Below, piece after piece: positions 38,125 through 49,476 of a stretch of 64,000 nt of DNA; position 1 is the stretch's first letter, and each line of letters begins with the position of its first letter. Position numbers and translations under genes: made by a program. Source of the DNA: Schistosoma mansoni (taxonomy: Eukaryota > Platyhelminthes > Trematoda > Strigeidida > Schistosomatidae); NCBI RefSeq assembly GCF_000237925.1, contig NC_031495.1, positions 22,632,163 to 22,696,162 of the forward strand. Reading direction: 5' to 3'. The notes beneath the pieces are model-generated. The model was given only the letters and a program-made list of their open reading frames with translations, was not told where the DNA came from and ran no database searches.

Positions 38125-39650
38125 CTTTCTAGGTGTACTGTTTCTTCTAACAGCTTTGTTTCTTGTAAATACTAAATATAGACACGATTTTGATGTTATT
38201 TTCAGAGACTATTTGCAAGCACTTGTTTCAAAGTGTAATGGATTATGGTGTATCTAAATTTGTTAAGCGAAGTTGAGCTGGCTAATTCCTTTACTCAATT
38301 CACATATGCGATCCGGTTCATCTAAAAAAAGTTAAGTAAAGCGTAGTTAGGGGCCTAGCCTAACTCTCAGTGTGCCAAAGATACTGTGGATGGATTTAGA
38401 GATATTCGTTAGAACAGTGAAAATTGGATATGTATAATTTACAGTAATGATGAAATAATTACTAATGGAGTAGTAGTGTAACTATAATATTATCATTTCA
38501 TAGATGATTACGGAAATGTCGAATGAATAAGTAGTTGGAAAGGTGATTAAGTAATCATTTGTAGAAATCGAATACATGTGATTTCTAGACTGTATAATAT
38601 TTAATAAAAGGAGGAACTAGAGCAAAAGTTAACTTTCGAACTATTGGCTGATCACTTAATAAGTATATTTATGGGGACTTAACATTCTGATGTCATCCAT
38701 CCTTTTGATTTTAACATAAAGCAACAAGTATTTTTACGTGAAGAAAATGTACTTTTTAGTGAAGAACTCCAAACACGTACGTTAATGTTACTTATAAATA
38801 CTCGCTAATATCTCTGACGTTAATCGAAGTTACAAGTGTTATGATTGGGTTTCAAATTAGCTACAGCCTTACCGCCTTTAATATGACTGCTGACGTTGTT
38901 TCTGTTGCTTATTACGTAAAGTGAAAGTCCGCTCCTCTGGCATAACGAGTTATATTGATTTGCCAGTCATCTGTGATTTCGTTGGGGAAAAGCCGTTGCT
39001 TTATTCAGCATACTTCAGGTTTTATCCTGATTACACGGTTATGCAATATACTCCGGATTATTATCACTGTATATTTCGCTTGTCAGGTTTTATTATCTAA
39101 CGATCATACCAAAATAGTCAATCGCACTTACGAGTTTAACTTTCCAATCTAAATTACTGAGTCCATCATCTAGATATACACAGCTGGTTATTGAGATCAA
39201 ACTTCCGATGGAAGACTAGACCGGAAAAAAATCGACCTGCCTTCGAAAGTTGATGGGCCTCACCAATTACAGTTCGTATGGCGAAAATCTAGACTTATGC
39301 TAATGAATCATCATGGTGTTGTATTCTAGACTTTACATCTTGACCATGTGATTTTAGACCCTTTTAAATTGCAGACGCTCTTAATCTGAAGTTCCTGTAA
39401 GTTGCGGAGGAAGGGGTTTTTCTAAGTTTCTTGTTCTAAAAAGCTACATATAACTAGCCTGTGTGAAAGATATTAATTTCACGATATAGTATAGCAGCAC
39501 AAAAGGTTCGTTGCCAAACATATGTCGCTGCTTAGGTTTAATACCTGCACATGTTTTCATAACTAGGTGTTCACTGTAAATTTTTCAAAATTCATAAAGC
39601 GAATGCTACACGCCCATCTTTTTTAAGCTTCAAGTCATTAGACATACATT
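38125..39650. other. PUF60 downstream region
   Basis: 3' UTR and flank. An open frame without an early ATG at 38894-39100 (+) encodes about 68 aromatic-rich residues (ICDFVGEKPLLY, YTPDYYHCIF). It has no domain I recognise and may be repeat-derived. The rest is unassigned. Confidence 0.35.
38603..38608 (+). promoter_or_regulatory. Candidate PUF60 poly(A) signal AATAAA
   Basis: The first AATAAA downstream of the PUF60 stop, about 480 bp after it. Only position supports it. Confidence 0.4.
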
Positions 39651-39659
39651 ACATCTAAC

Positions 39660-39975
39660 ATACATACTTTCTTTCAGTCTATGGTTTCACGGACGACAGT
39701 TCCGTCCTAATATGGTACCCCGCAGCAGTGTGCATCCATGACCCGTACGCGGGAATCGAACCCAGCAGTTCGCGTGAGAACGCTTAACCCCCAGATCACT
39801 GGGAATCCATCTGACGATGTTAATGTCTAGCTTCAGTCGATTCACTGTATTATCAAACCTTCCATGCCTGAGGTGGATACCCACACCCGACATGGATAGA
39901 ACTCCACTGGTCACGGCTTGTCAGCAGGACTTAAGGATTTGCATCTTGAGGCTATTCACTGTTAAGTACATGATT
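39660..39975 (-). repeat. SINE-B copy, with a plus-strand fragment following
   Basis: The minus strand shows the tRNA-like module (GGGTTCGATTCCCGCG, around 39745-39800) inside the family's flanking domains and a decayed type B hammerhead (39691-39735). A plus-strand tail fragment with CTAGGACGAAACAGCCGTTC follows at 40036-40110, making an inverted pair. Confidence 0.75.
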
Positions 39976-40110
39976 ATAGGGTTTCTTGGAGATTGTAGAA
40001 CCGACTGCAGTTGGACATTATCATTGTTGAATGTGGAATCAGTGGTCCCAAACTAGGACGAAACAGCCGTTCAGTGCTTTCAAGTTTTCAATGGTGACCT
40101 ATGGTCAGTC

Positions 40111-41780
40111 CGTAATTTAAACAATGAAAACTCTACATTCTCCACGAAATCCTATCCTTATTTGTAATCTGTTTATAGGATTAAAAAGATTTACAAATCT
40201 CGTGACAGTTATTTACAGTCACCTGACTTTATCATTTATTAAGTTGACTCGGATGATACATAGTTTTTGTCATGCTACCAAGCTACTATATCTTGTAAGT
40301 CGGAAAAGGGAAAATAGACATAAATGAGAAAGCAACTATTCATTCGCATCGTCTGAATTCCACTAGCTTCGGGTACTTACTATTTAGAAACTCGATAACT
40401 TGGTACCGCAGTTTTACATTCTGAGGACCGCAAATTTTCAGTGTGTATTATGGTCACCGAACCGAACTGATTCGCAACGTGTGACTCAGTCGTTTATACT
40501 GAAAGCCGACATAAAATCTCCAGTAGTCGGTCTATCTGGACATTGTATATTCCCAAGTCATTGCGTGTCAAAGACTTGAATGCATTTTACGTAAGACAAC
40601 AACAGAATAAAAGTTCTTACTGAGGAAAAGCAAGCTTATTTTAAGGCAAAGAAACATGTGATCAACGCCACTAGTCTGAAATGTAGTCCAAAAAGTGACG
40701 CGTCAGTGTCATATTGTCGAACCTGTCCATTATTTGTGTTTAGAAAGCAATTAAGTGTCATCTCACAATTCGGTTTTCGAGTCACACTTGGGATTTGCTC
40801 CAATATTACGCAGCATGTAAAAGCTATTGTTGGTGAGTTCTTAACAATCCTACCGTACAAGGAACTACTACCAAATATTCTGTGGGACGTGAGTCACTGT
40901 CTAATTAGTTGTTGGAATTGCTTGGTAAATACTAGGAGTTTTGTACATGGTTTCGTAGAAGGGCGTCTTTTTTGTTAGCTCTCTTGCTATACAGAATTAG
41001 TGATTATTAGCAGTAAGGAGATATCACTAATGAAAGAGAAATTCATTGAGAAAATGTGAACATGTTTCTTTGAATACAACAGGTAGTCAGTACTGCTAAA
41101 ACATGACCTCTCATTGGTTTCCTGATCGGAACTCAAAGCCGATTCAACAGCATAAATTACGACCACTATAACCACATAGATTTTAAGTCAATAGGAACCT
41201 TATTTGGGACCGACCATCTGGGTTAAAACTTTGGGCTTGGACAACGGTTAGTGTAGACCGCTTTATAAAACTATCCGGATTTTTAACGTGGTAAGAAGCA
41301 TTTTGAAGATGCATTATATAATAAACATTTTTTACGGACAAATGACCTCACTGCTGTTAACTGAGAACATCTAAGACAATTTTTGACTTATTCTTCAACT
41401 CGGTTCGGTTTTCATATTGAAGATAAAACATTAGGCATGATTTCCCATAGATGAGTTCTTACAAGGATAATCAACTTGCATTTCCTTAAACTATTCAAGG
41501 TAAGATTTCTACACTCACAGAGATTGACATAAAAATAAAGTTAGAATCTGCATCATACTACTGAAGTCACATAAAATACCTTAACGGCAATATCATTAGT
41601 GCGATACACACATGGGAATTAAACAGGACATTTAACGGCCTTTCTTTAGTATTGTTGTTGTTGGCAATATTTTTGCCGGACGATATAATTTGAAGAAACA
41701 GCAAAGAAATTGTAGACAGGAATAAGTAATCCATGGTTTACTCGGAAGTAATTTTACAGAACTACTGAGATAATACATTT
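40111..41780. other. Stretch without recognised features
   Basis: Lies between the SINE pair and the 3' end of the ATP synthase g gene. A 106-codon ORF at 40658-40978 (+) contains several Cys residues but no motif I can name. Its status is unknown. Confidence 0.4.
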
Positions 41781-41783
41781 TTG

Positions 41784-41789
41784 TTTATT
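41784..41789 (-). promoter_or_regulatory. Candidate poly(A) signal for ATP synthase g
   Basis: AATAAA on the minus strand, about 60 bp past the stop codon. The spacing is right for a short 3' UTR. Confidence 0.55.
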
Positions 41790-41847
41790 TCTTAAGTTGT
41801 GATTTCTAAATAGTTCTAAAAGATGTGCTCTTCATGAAAAAAATAAA

Positions 41848-42249
41848 TTAGTGTTGGACGATATAGGTATGTGGAACCCGACTATATCCTAGAAAGCTTC
41901 TTCGTCCGATCATTTCCCCCATGAAAAACCAGCAGAGTACTTCTACTGTCACAACAGCATTAACAAGCCCTTCCTAAAAATAAGTAAGAGTGCATCAATA
42001 TATACCTTGACGGAAACATTTTTCCAAGCACCACTTTTGAATGAGCAAATCAGCTTTGTTGCTTGTTCCATTGCTGGCTTGAGATCTGCTTGTGTTGGTG
42101 GCCTTAGTTCCACCCTTGCATATTCTCGGAACTTAGTCAGTCTTGGTGAAGTTTCCTGTATAACGAAGGAAGAAACCTCTACAGGGCTCAAAAAAGAAAG
42201 AAAACATACTCGAAGCTAAATTAATCACTCTGGTTAATCTATCCGCCAT
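41848..42249 (-). CDS. ATP5MG: Mitochondrial ATP synthase subunit g (three exons, two micro-introns)
   Basis: A small inner-membrane subunit of the Fo sector of ATP synthase, involved in complex dimerisation. Exons on the minus strand: 42249-42210, 42178-42006, 41973-41848, with introns of 31 bp (GTATGT...CTGTAG) and 32 bp (GTATAT...TTTTAG). Phases fit and the product is 112 residues; the human protein is 103. It starts MADRLTRVINLAS. The core is SPRLTKFREYARVELRPPT (human KPRLATFWYYAKVELVPPT), then KSGAWKNVSVKEG, and a single membrane segment VTVEVLCWFFMGEMIGRR followed by a GY end, the hallmark of subunit g. It has a short extra tail after GY. ATG context is AAAATGG. A CR1 LINE ends 39 bp upstream of the ATG. 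Read by eye, but every conserved block is in place. Confidence 0.93.
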
Positions 42250-42287
42250 TTTATGGGCCGCCAAAACGTCAGTGACCTAGCTAGGTA

Positions 42288-44022
42288 CAAATGGTTCAAA
42301 TGGTTGAGGACGGAATAGAAGAAGCTTTCGCTTAACGGGCTTCCGTGTCTAGTAGCAGTGGATCACGAATACCTCCAGGCAAAAACCTAGGTATATTAAC
42401 GATAATAGAGGAAAAAAAAGAATTTGGTAAATCATAATAAGTTATCCTTAGTCCTTAAGAATAAGTTAAGTTTCTTCTTAAAGGACTCCTGGGAAGTCGC
42501 TTGGACTAGCTCAGTCGGCAGCGAATTCCAGCACTTGACTACTCTTACGGAGTAGAAGTTGTGTCTGCAGTCTGTTCTGCTATGTTGTGTCTCCAGTTTC
42601 TGGGTGTTACCTCTTAGGTTAGTGTTATGACTAAGCTTAAGATGTTTCAGGTGATGACCAGGAGTACTAAGGATACTGTAAGTCATAAGGTCACCTCTAA
42701 GACGCCTATACTCTAACGGGTAAAGATGAAGTGATCGTGGACGCTCTTCATAAGGTTTGAACTTGAGTCCCCGAACTGATTCGTGGCTCGACGTTGGATA
42801 CGTTCCAGAGTGTCCTTATCCTTTTAGAGGGATGGAGGAAATACTATGTTTCCGTACTCTAAATGGGGACGAATAAAACTGTTGAAGGTTATGTGGAAAG
42901 TTCTTCCTTCAAACTGGCCAAAAATGAGCTTTAATGTTATCAGCGCAAAGTTTGCTGGAAAGGCGTTTTTTCACAATTAGCATAAGACTTCGAATCGTAA
43001 GGTACCAACAATCCTAAATCTTTTTAGACTTGGGAAGCTTCTAGAGAGAAGTTTTCTAAGTTGTAACTATAGTCTGCAACATGTCTCAGATGGACTACTT
43101 TGCACTTTGAAGTGTTGAAGGTAAGTCCGTTGTCGTCTGCCCAACTTTGAAGTCAGGTCAGATCCTCCTGAAGAACTAGTATATCATTATGATTACGTAT
43201 CTCTCTCCAAAGTTTCACATCATCAGCAAAAAGCAATAAGTCAGATGAAACTTGTTGAGGAAGATCGTTAATGTAAATCAAGAAGAGAAGAGGTCCTAGT
43301 ATTTGGCCCTTGGGGACCCCACTAGGACATTCCGTAGCCTGAGAGAGAATGAACCGTGACCTTAAAATGTCGATTTTATAGATATGAAGTGAGCCAGTCA
43401 CTCCGGGGGGGTTGGATACCCAATCGTCTAAGCTTCTTGATAAGGCATACGTGGTTGACCCTATCAAAAGCTTTTGAGAAATTTAGGTAGATGACGTCAA
43501 CCTTCCCCTTGCGATCAAGGATGGTTGTCCATCTATCCACCGCAGTCAGCAGGTTGGTCATACAAGAATGACCTTTTCTGAAACCGTGCTGTTTGGGTGA
43601 GAAGAACTTTAAGGATGATAAGTATTCTTGTATACCGTCGTATGTTAGAGATCCCATAATTTTGGAAGGTATGGAGAGAAGGGCCACTGGTCGGTAGCTT
43701 GAGGGTTCACTGCGTCGACCTCCTTTGAAAATTGATGTGATGTGAGCCAACTTCCAGATTTCCGGTAGTTTGCCTCTGCTTAGCGAGTGTGAAAACATCA
43801 CGCTAAGTGGTGTCGCCAGGATTGAAGCTTCTTCCTTCGATATAGCAGAAAGAACCATATCCGGACCGGGAGAAGTGTCCTTTCTTAGGTGCTGCAGTTT
43901 ACGGAGCACCAGGTCAGCACTCAGGTCCACTTCAAAAAGTCCTGTACAGTTGCAGGTGAAGCTTTCGTCAGTATAGTTGATGTGGGTCTGCTGGAATGTC
44001 TGAGAGTATTGTTCAGCCTAAA
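42288..44022 (-). mobile_element. CR1-type LINE, 5'-truncated copy 2 (inverted partner of copy 1)
   Basis: Encodes the same RT protein pieces as copy 1, with the same in-frame stops after LTSYL and after VLQEDLT. Its 3' coding end is better preserved (ORF 42686-42432, NSLPTELVQATSQESFKKKL). It ends in AACCATTTG repeats at 42288-42305. It truncates at 44022, 290 bp shorter at the 5' side than copy 1. It lies on the same strand as, and 39 bp upstream of, the ATP synthase g start codon. Confidence 0.9.
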
Positions 44023-45600
44023 GGTGTCCAATGAAATTTCAATTGGCTTGAAAATTCACATCTTCCGGCTCCGTTTAAACTTGGTGTAAGGGGTGTCAGC
44101 CTGCAATTTTCTGGGGCTGTGTCTCGGCTTAGAGAATGTGAAAACACCATACTAAACGGTTTTTCCAAAATTGAAGCCGCTTCTCTCAGAATAGTAGAGT
44201 GAACCATATCTGGTTCTGGAGAAGTGTTTTTGTCTAAATGCTGCAGTTTCTAACAAATCAGTCCATCGCTAAGCTTTTTACTTGTGAGAGTCCTAATGAG
44301 CTGCGAATGAAGCTCTTGTCCATGTAGTTTGTAAATGACGGTTGAAATTTTTGAAAATAATGTTCTGGCTGGTCGGCGGTATCACCGCCGTTGTTGGTTG
44401 GGCCATTGGGACCTAACAACTAGTAACTCTATTTTTGATTTGTCCAAGAGTAGCTGTATGACAGAATAGGCTTGACGGACTTCAGACAAATTTACCGATT
44501 AGTTTTATCCGATACTGAAGCCTACCTTCTATTATTGCCTTAGTGTATCATTTCCTTACTTGTTTGAACTGCCCATTATGTTGTTGTCACTAGTTCATTT
44601 GTATTCCACCCAGTAGTGCCTTTTGTTTCTTAGCACTCGATTTGGGTACCGTTTGCAGGACAGACTGCTTTATAGCACATAAGTTCGTATGCAATAAGAA
44701 ATACTGATGAAAGTCCACTTTCATTTTGGGGTGGACTTCCCGTTATATCTAATGTAAATTTTCCTATGAAGCTGGTAACCTCTGAAATTTCAAAGCCTGT
44801 TGTTATTTGGATGTTTTAGCTCAGTTATGTAGTAAAATTGAAGGCTTGGACTGCGTGGTTACCTTTTACAAGGTAGATAAGAATTGAGAGGTTTTGATTC
44901 AGTGATTCTCCGTTTAAAAATATGCATTCTAGGCCTGGCGACGTTCGGCTGTTTCTCCAATGACTTGCTAACTCCAAGATTTTAAGTAATTTCAAATTTT
45001 TAGTGAGGTTGGAGAACTAATTTTAGTAAAGTTGTCACTTTCAATGTACATGTGTTCAATGAAGTTGACCTTAGGGAGATTAAAGTTACCTAGAACAGAG
45101 CGCTATATTCCCCCCAACATACGATTGTCATACTCAGTGTCAGCAGTTGGCTTCCTATAGACGATTTCAACTAGATACCTCGAGGTGTTAGGCAATCCCA
45201 CTGAGCATCAAACAGATTAATCAAGTTAAGTAAACTCTTGAGTGCACAATCGATGTACTAACAAGGAAGACAGTAGATACTGAGTTCTTCCGCCTACAAT
45301 TCCTGTCTTTCTTACTTTTAGAAACGAAGTACTGCTGAGTATCGCTAACGGTCCCTAATTTGAGAAGATGCCCATGGTACAGATATTTCTATAAAATGAG
45401 TATTATTAGCTTTACTTAGTTTGCGCAACTCAACCGTTTTGTTCGGTAAACTCGCAAAGTTCGTTTTCAAGTATTTTATGCTTTCTATTTGAAACATGCG
45501 AGCCTCCTTATTCTGTTTTTCCTAATCAGCGTTTTGTGAATGTACAGGAAACCTACTCACGCAGGGTTTCCTGAGTTTGTATTATCTGTCCCTTCTACGT
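44023..45600 (-). mobile_element. Older, decayed CR1 LINE (RT and endonuclease parts)
   Basis: 44207-44013 on the minus strand (AASILEKPFSMVFSHSLSRD) is a diverged version of EEASILATPLSVMFSHSLSRG in copy 2. Further up, LGNFNLPKVNF resembles the GDFNLP endonuclease motif and LLTQVIGET the next conserved block. Frames are broken throughout. The young copy 2 abuts it head to tail. Confidence 0.65.
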
Positions 45601-45956
45601 TTTTTCCTTGATCCTGACAGTCCACAAGTAGAATCGTCTGTTTCAATTCGCCTTTGTGCTTAGTCTCTTAATCATGTGTCCTGTCCAGATACGTGTGAAT
45701 TCCAGTTGGCAACCGGCATCTGTTGGCACAAAACGATTTGAGAGTGACAGTCACCATGTTGAAGGATTAGGAGGTTATCCTTATCAGCCAGGGTCTAGGA
45801 TCTCTGTCGTTCCTGGATAATCGCACCACATAATTGGTCACTATGTTCTCAAGCTTCAAGAACTGCCTTATGAATTTCCACTCTAGATTATCACAGTCTG
45901 CGTAATCCGAGTCCGTGCTTCCTAGAACACCTTACGCAATGATACCCCCTCCATGG

Positions 45957-45968
45957 AAGAACGTCTCG
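45957..45968. repeat. Target-site duplication of the SR2-like element (left)
   Basis: AAGAACGTCTCG, repeated exactly at 49465-49476. Confidence 0.85.
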
Positions 45969-46070
45969 GTTTGGGCACCCGGGCAGTATCACAGCCCACA
46001 CACAAATGAATGAAATGATGAACTCTACTGACGATTCTATTCCTGCTCATATTATAAGCAAGACAATTTA

Positions 46071-46071
<1 letters not shown>

Positions 46072-46109
<38 letters not shown>
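46072..46109. repeat. (ATT)n microsatellite in the SR2 5' UTR
   Basis: About twelve ATT units. The poly-Ile and poly-Asn ORFs across it are artefacts. Confidence 0.95.
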
Positions 46110-46243
46110 TTACCATATCGCTAATTCACCCCCTTTTATCCCCAATTTGTGTAACCTTATTCTTCAACTTATGCAGCAGCTCGCTCTTGGTGGAAAATCT
46201 GTCCTATCTAAACGATCTCCAGTCACTGTCTGGTTGAAAGTGA

Positions 46244-49200
46244 ATGCTTCCACCGATAATGAATACTGAGGCAGTCTTTCTGAAACCACGTACGCCGTTC
46301 AAGCTGGCTTCCTTCAACGTTCGCACACTAATGCAGATCGGACAACAGATAGGGCTGGCTATGTCTTTGGAAGGTCTTAATGTTGATGTTTGTTGTCTAT
46401 CCGAGACCCGTATTCAAGACTCTAGTGAAGTACTACAAATCCACTCTCCATCTGTCGCCTCGAAAAGCTTGTTCCACGTGCGCTTATCCGGGGACCCTGT
46501 GGCATCTTCGTCTGGTCTTGCTGGCGTTGGTGTCGCACTAAGCGCTAGGGCTGAGGCAGCACTAATCGATTGGATCCCCATTAACAGTCGGTTATGTGCT
46601 GTTAGATTAGAAAGTTCCATCAAAGTGAGAAGAAATCGGCGTGAGAAACGGTGTCTTTTCGTCATCTCCGCCTATGCCCCGACAGATTGCAGCCCGGATG
46701 CAATCAAGGATGAGTTTTACCATCAGTTAACAGTTCTTCTCCAGAAAGCGCGTTCGACAGATATTGTAGTACTAGCCGGAGACTTGAATGCACAGGTCGG
46801 GCGTCTAGGCACAGAAGAGAGTCGTCTAGGTGGCCGATGGGGACTTGTTGGTCGCAGGACAGAGAACGAGGACCGTTTGCTGCAACTGTTCACAGACCAC
46901 AACCTGTTTCTGGCCAGCACTAACTTCCGGCACAGTCATCGCCGGTGTGCCACCTGGCGTCCTCTCTCTGCATCCCAAGCCTGGACTCAGATTGATCACA
47001 TCGCGATCAGCTACCGCTGGCGTGGTTGTGTACAAGACTGCCGCTCCTTTTGGAGTACCTATCTGGAGTCTGATCATGCCCTGGTCTGCGCCAATCTCAC
47101 CTTACTTTTCAGTGGCCGAAGGATTGACCACCACCAACGGATTGATATTAGTAAACTGGCTGCAACTTCTGTTGCAAGTAAGTGTCGAGCGGAGCTAGCT
47201 TCTAGACTAGCTACCATCCCACCGAAAGGTATAGATGAGCATTGGTTGCATCTTCACGACGCCATGAAAATGGCGAGTAAAGCCGCTTACGGCTTCACGA
47301 AACGTCCCGCTTACAAGCACTGGGTTTCTTCTGGCTCCTTACAACTCATCGAAGCCCGTCGGTCTACTCCGGGTGACCGTGAGTTTGACCACAAACGAAG
47401 GCTGTTACGTAATGAAATCGGGCAAAGCTTGCGTAAGGACCGGGAAGCCTGGTGGTCGGAGCATGCTAATGAGATGGAAGCAGCAGCTGCATCTGGTAAC
47501 TGCCGGAAGCTCTTCCAACTCATCCGAGCCACTGGCAGCAAGAAGTCTGGTGTGAGTGAAACAATCTACGAGGATGATGGGATGCCAATCACTAACATCT
47601 CCCGACGTCTTGGACGATGGGCGGAATTTTTCGAAGGGCAGTTCAACTGGCCTGCTGCTCCGGCAACATCAACCAGCTTGTCCTGCCCCCCATGGCCGGT
47701 GACGACTGTTCCACCAAACGAGGCGGAAGTCCGCAAGGAACTCCAACTCTTGAAACGTTACAAATAACCTGGCCCAGATGACTTACCTCCGGCTCTTTTT
47801 AAAGATGGTGGTGACTTTCTGACTAAGGAACTGACGGTGCTGTTTGCAAAGGTTTGGGAGCAAGAAAGTGTTCCAACATCATGGAATGAGTCAATAGTCG
47901 TCCCTATCTTTAAAAAGGGTTCACGTCGTTCCTGTAACAATTATCGGAGGGTAAGTCTACTTCCGATTGCGTCCAAACTATTGGCTTCTGTCATTCTTCG
48001 TAGGTTGTTTAAAACCCGAGAACGATTGACTCGCGAGGAGCAGGCTGGTTTTCGTTCTGGTCGAGGATGCATTGATCACATCTTCACCCTCCGCCCAATG
48101 TTAGAACACCGTCATACTTATCGCAGGCCAACAGTCGTAGTGTTTCTTGATATCAGGGCGGCCTTCGATTCGTTGGACAGGACTGTTCTCTGGGATTGTC
48201 TATTGAAGAAGGGTGTGCCTGAGAAGTTCATTAACATCTTAAAGGCCCTGTATACGAACACCTCAGGCAGAGTGAGGGCATACAACCACCTTTCTCCCTT
48301 GTTCCATTCGAGCAGTGGGGTTAGGCAGGGTTGCCCGATCTCACCATTCCTCTTCAACTTTGCCATCGACGACGTCCTGGAAACAGCTCTGATGGATGTA
48401 AGTAATGGCGGTGTGGATCTGCTGCCTGGAGAACGACTTCTCGACCTTGAGTATGCGGATGATATTGTCTTACTGTGCGATAATGCCCAAGGCATGCAAT
48501 CCGCACTTAATCAGTTGGCAATCAGTGTCCGCAGGTACGGCATGTGCTTTGCACCCTCCAAGTGCAAAGTACTCCTACAAGACTGGTAGGATTCTAATCC
48601 TGTACTCACCCTGGATGGTGAGGAGATTGAAGTAGTTGAGAAGTTCGTGTATCTAGGCAGCTATATAAGTGCTGGTGGTGGCGTGAGTGATGAGATGGGT
48701 GCACGTATAATGAAAGCCAGAGCGGCTTATGCCAATCTGGGCTATCTTTGGCGCCTTCATGATGTTAGTCTGGCTGTAAAAGGTCGGATCTACAACGCGT
48801 CGGTGAGAGCAGTTTTGCTCTATGCTTGTGAAACCTGGCCTCTCCGAGTTGAGGATGTTAGACGTCTCTCTGTGTTCGATCATCGTTGTCTCCGAAGGAT
48901 TGCTGACATCCAGTGGCAACACCATGTTAGTAATGCAGAGGTTCGGCATCGTGTGTTCGGGCGCAGAGACGATAATTCAATTGGTGTCACCATCTTGAAA
49001 CACCGACTTCGGTGGCTTGGACATGTTTTACGAATGTCGTCCCAGAGACTTCCACGTCGTGCATTATTTGCCGACTCTGGGACCGGTTGGAAAAAGCGGA
49101 GAGGAGGTCAGTGTATGACATGGTGTCGTGGCATGAAAGAGAGCTGCAAAGGGCTAGCTTCTGTTGGTCCTTCACGACTCCTTGGTTGGGGTCCGAGAGA

Positions 49201-49294
49201 TGGTGCAACACAGTGGCTAGAGACGTTATCAGATATGGCTCAGAATAGAAGTCAGTGGCGATCCTGCTGCAACCTTCTTTTACTTTCTACATAA
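46244..49294 (+). pseudogene. SR2-like endonuclease-reverse transcriptase ORF
   Basis: The ATG at 46244 opens a frame that stays the same to 49294 despite two nonsense codons at 47765 and 48587. The product would do target-primed reverse transcription: the endonuclease nicks DNA and the RT copies the element RNA from the 3' end. All core motifs are present, so decay has only begun. Confidence 0.9.
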
Positions 49295-49464
49295 AGAATG
49301 GTTCTAACTTTCCTAACTGAAAGAGTCTTCTGGTTGTACATTTCAGTCCGCCTTATCTTTTCATCCCTTCTCTTCCTACTTTCATTATTTTGTGTGGCGC
49401 ATATGTACCTGGTGCCCTTTTGTACCAATATATATATGTTTAAATAAATAAATAATAAATAAAT

Positions 49465-49476
49465 AAGAACGTCTCG
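49465..49476. repeat. Target-site duplication of the SR2-like element (right)
   Basis: AAGAACGTCTCG, identical to 45957-45968. Confidence 0.85.

Larger units (their letters stand above)
45969..49464 (+). mobile_element. SR2-like RTE LINE, nearly intact
   Basis: Non-LTR retrotransposon of the RTE clade with one ORF (46244-49294, 1017 codons). It has an AP-like endonuclease (SFNVRTL, SETRI with catalytic Glu54, GDLNAQVG, SDHALV), a reverse transcriptase (SCNNYRRVSLL, FLDIRAAFDSLD, GVRQGCPISPFLFNFAID, YADD at about residue 737) and the C-terminal RWLGHVLRM block. The frame is continuous but has two stops: TAA at 47765 (LKRYK*PGPDD) and TAG at 48587 (LLQDW*DSN). The 5' UTR has an ATT microsatellite (46072-46109). 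The 3' end is AAAT repeats. A 12 bp target duplication flanks it. Recent insertion, not active as it stands. Confidence 0.93.

Noticed and set aside
40658-40978. 106-codon plus-strand ORF as a host gene
   Set aside because: No recognisable domain or splice-supported extension. Left as unassigned.
46006-46269. Poly-Ile and poly-Asn ORFs
   Set aside because: Produced by the ATT microsatellite in the SR2 5' UTR.
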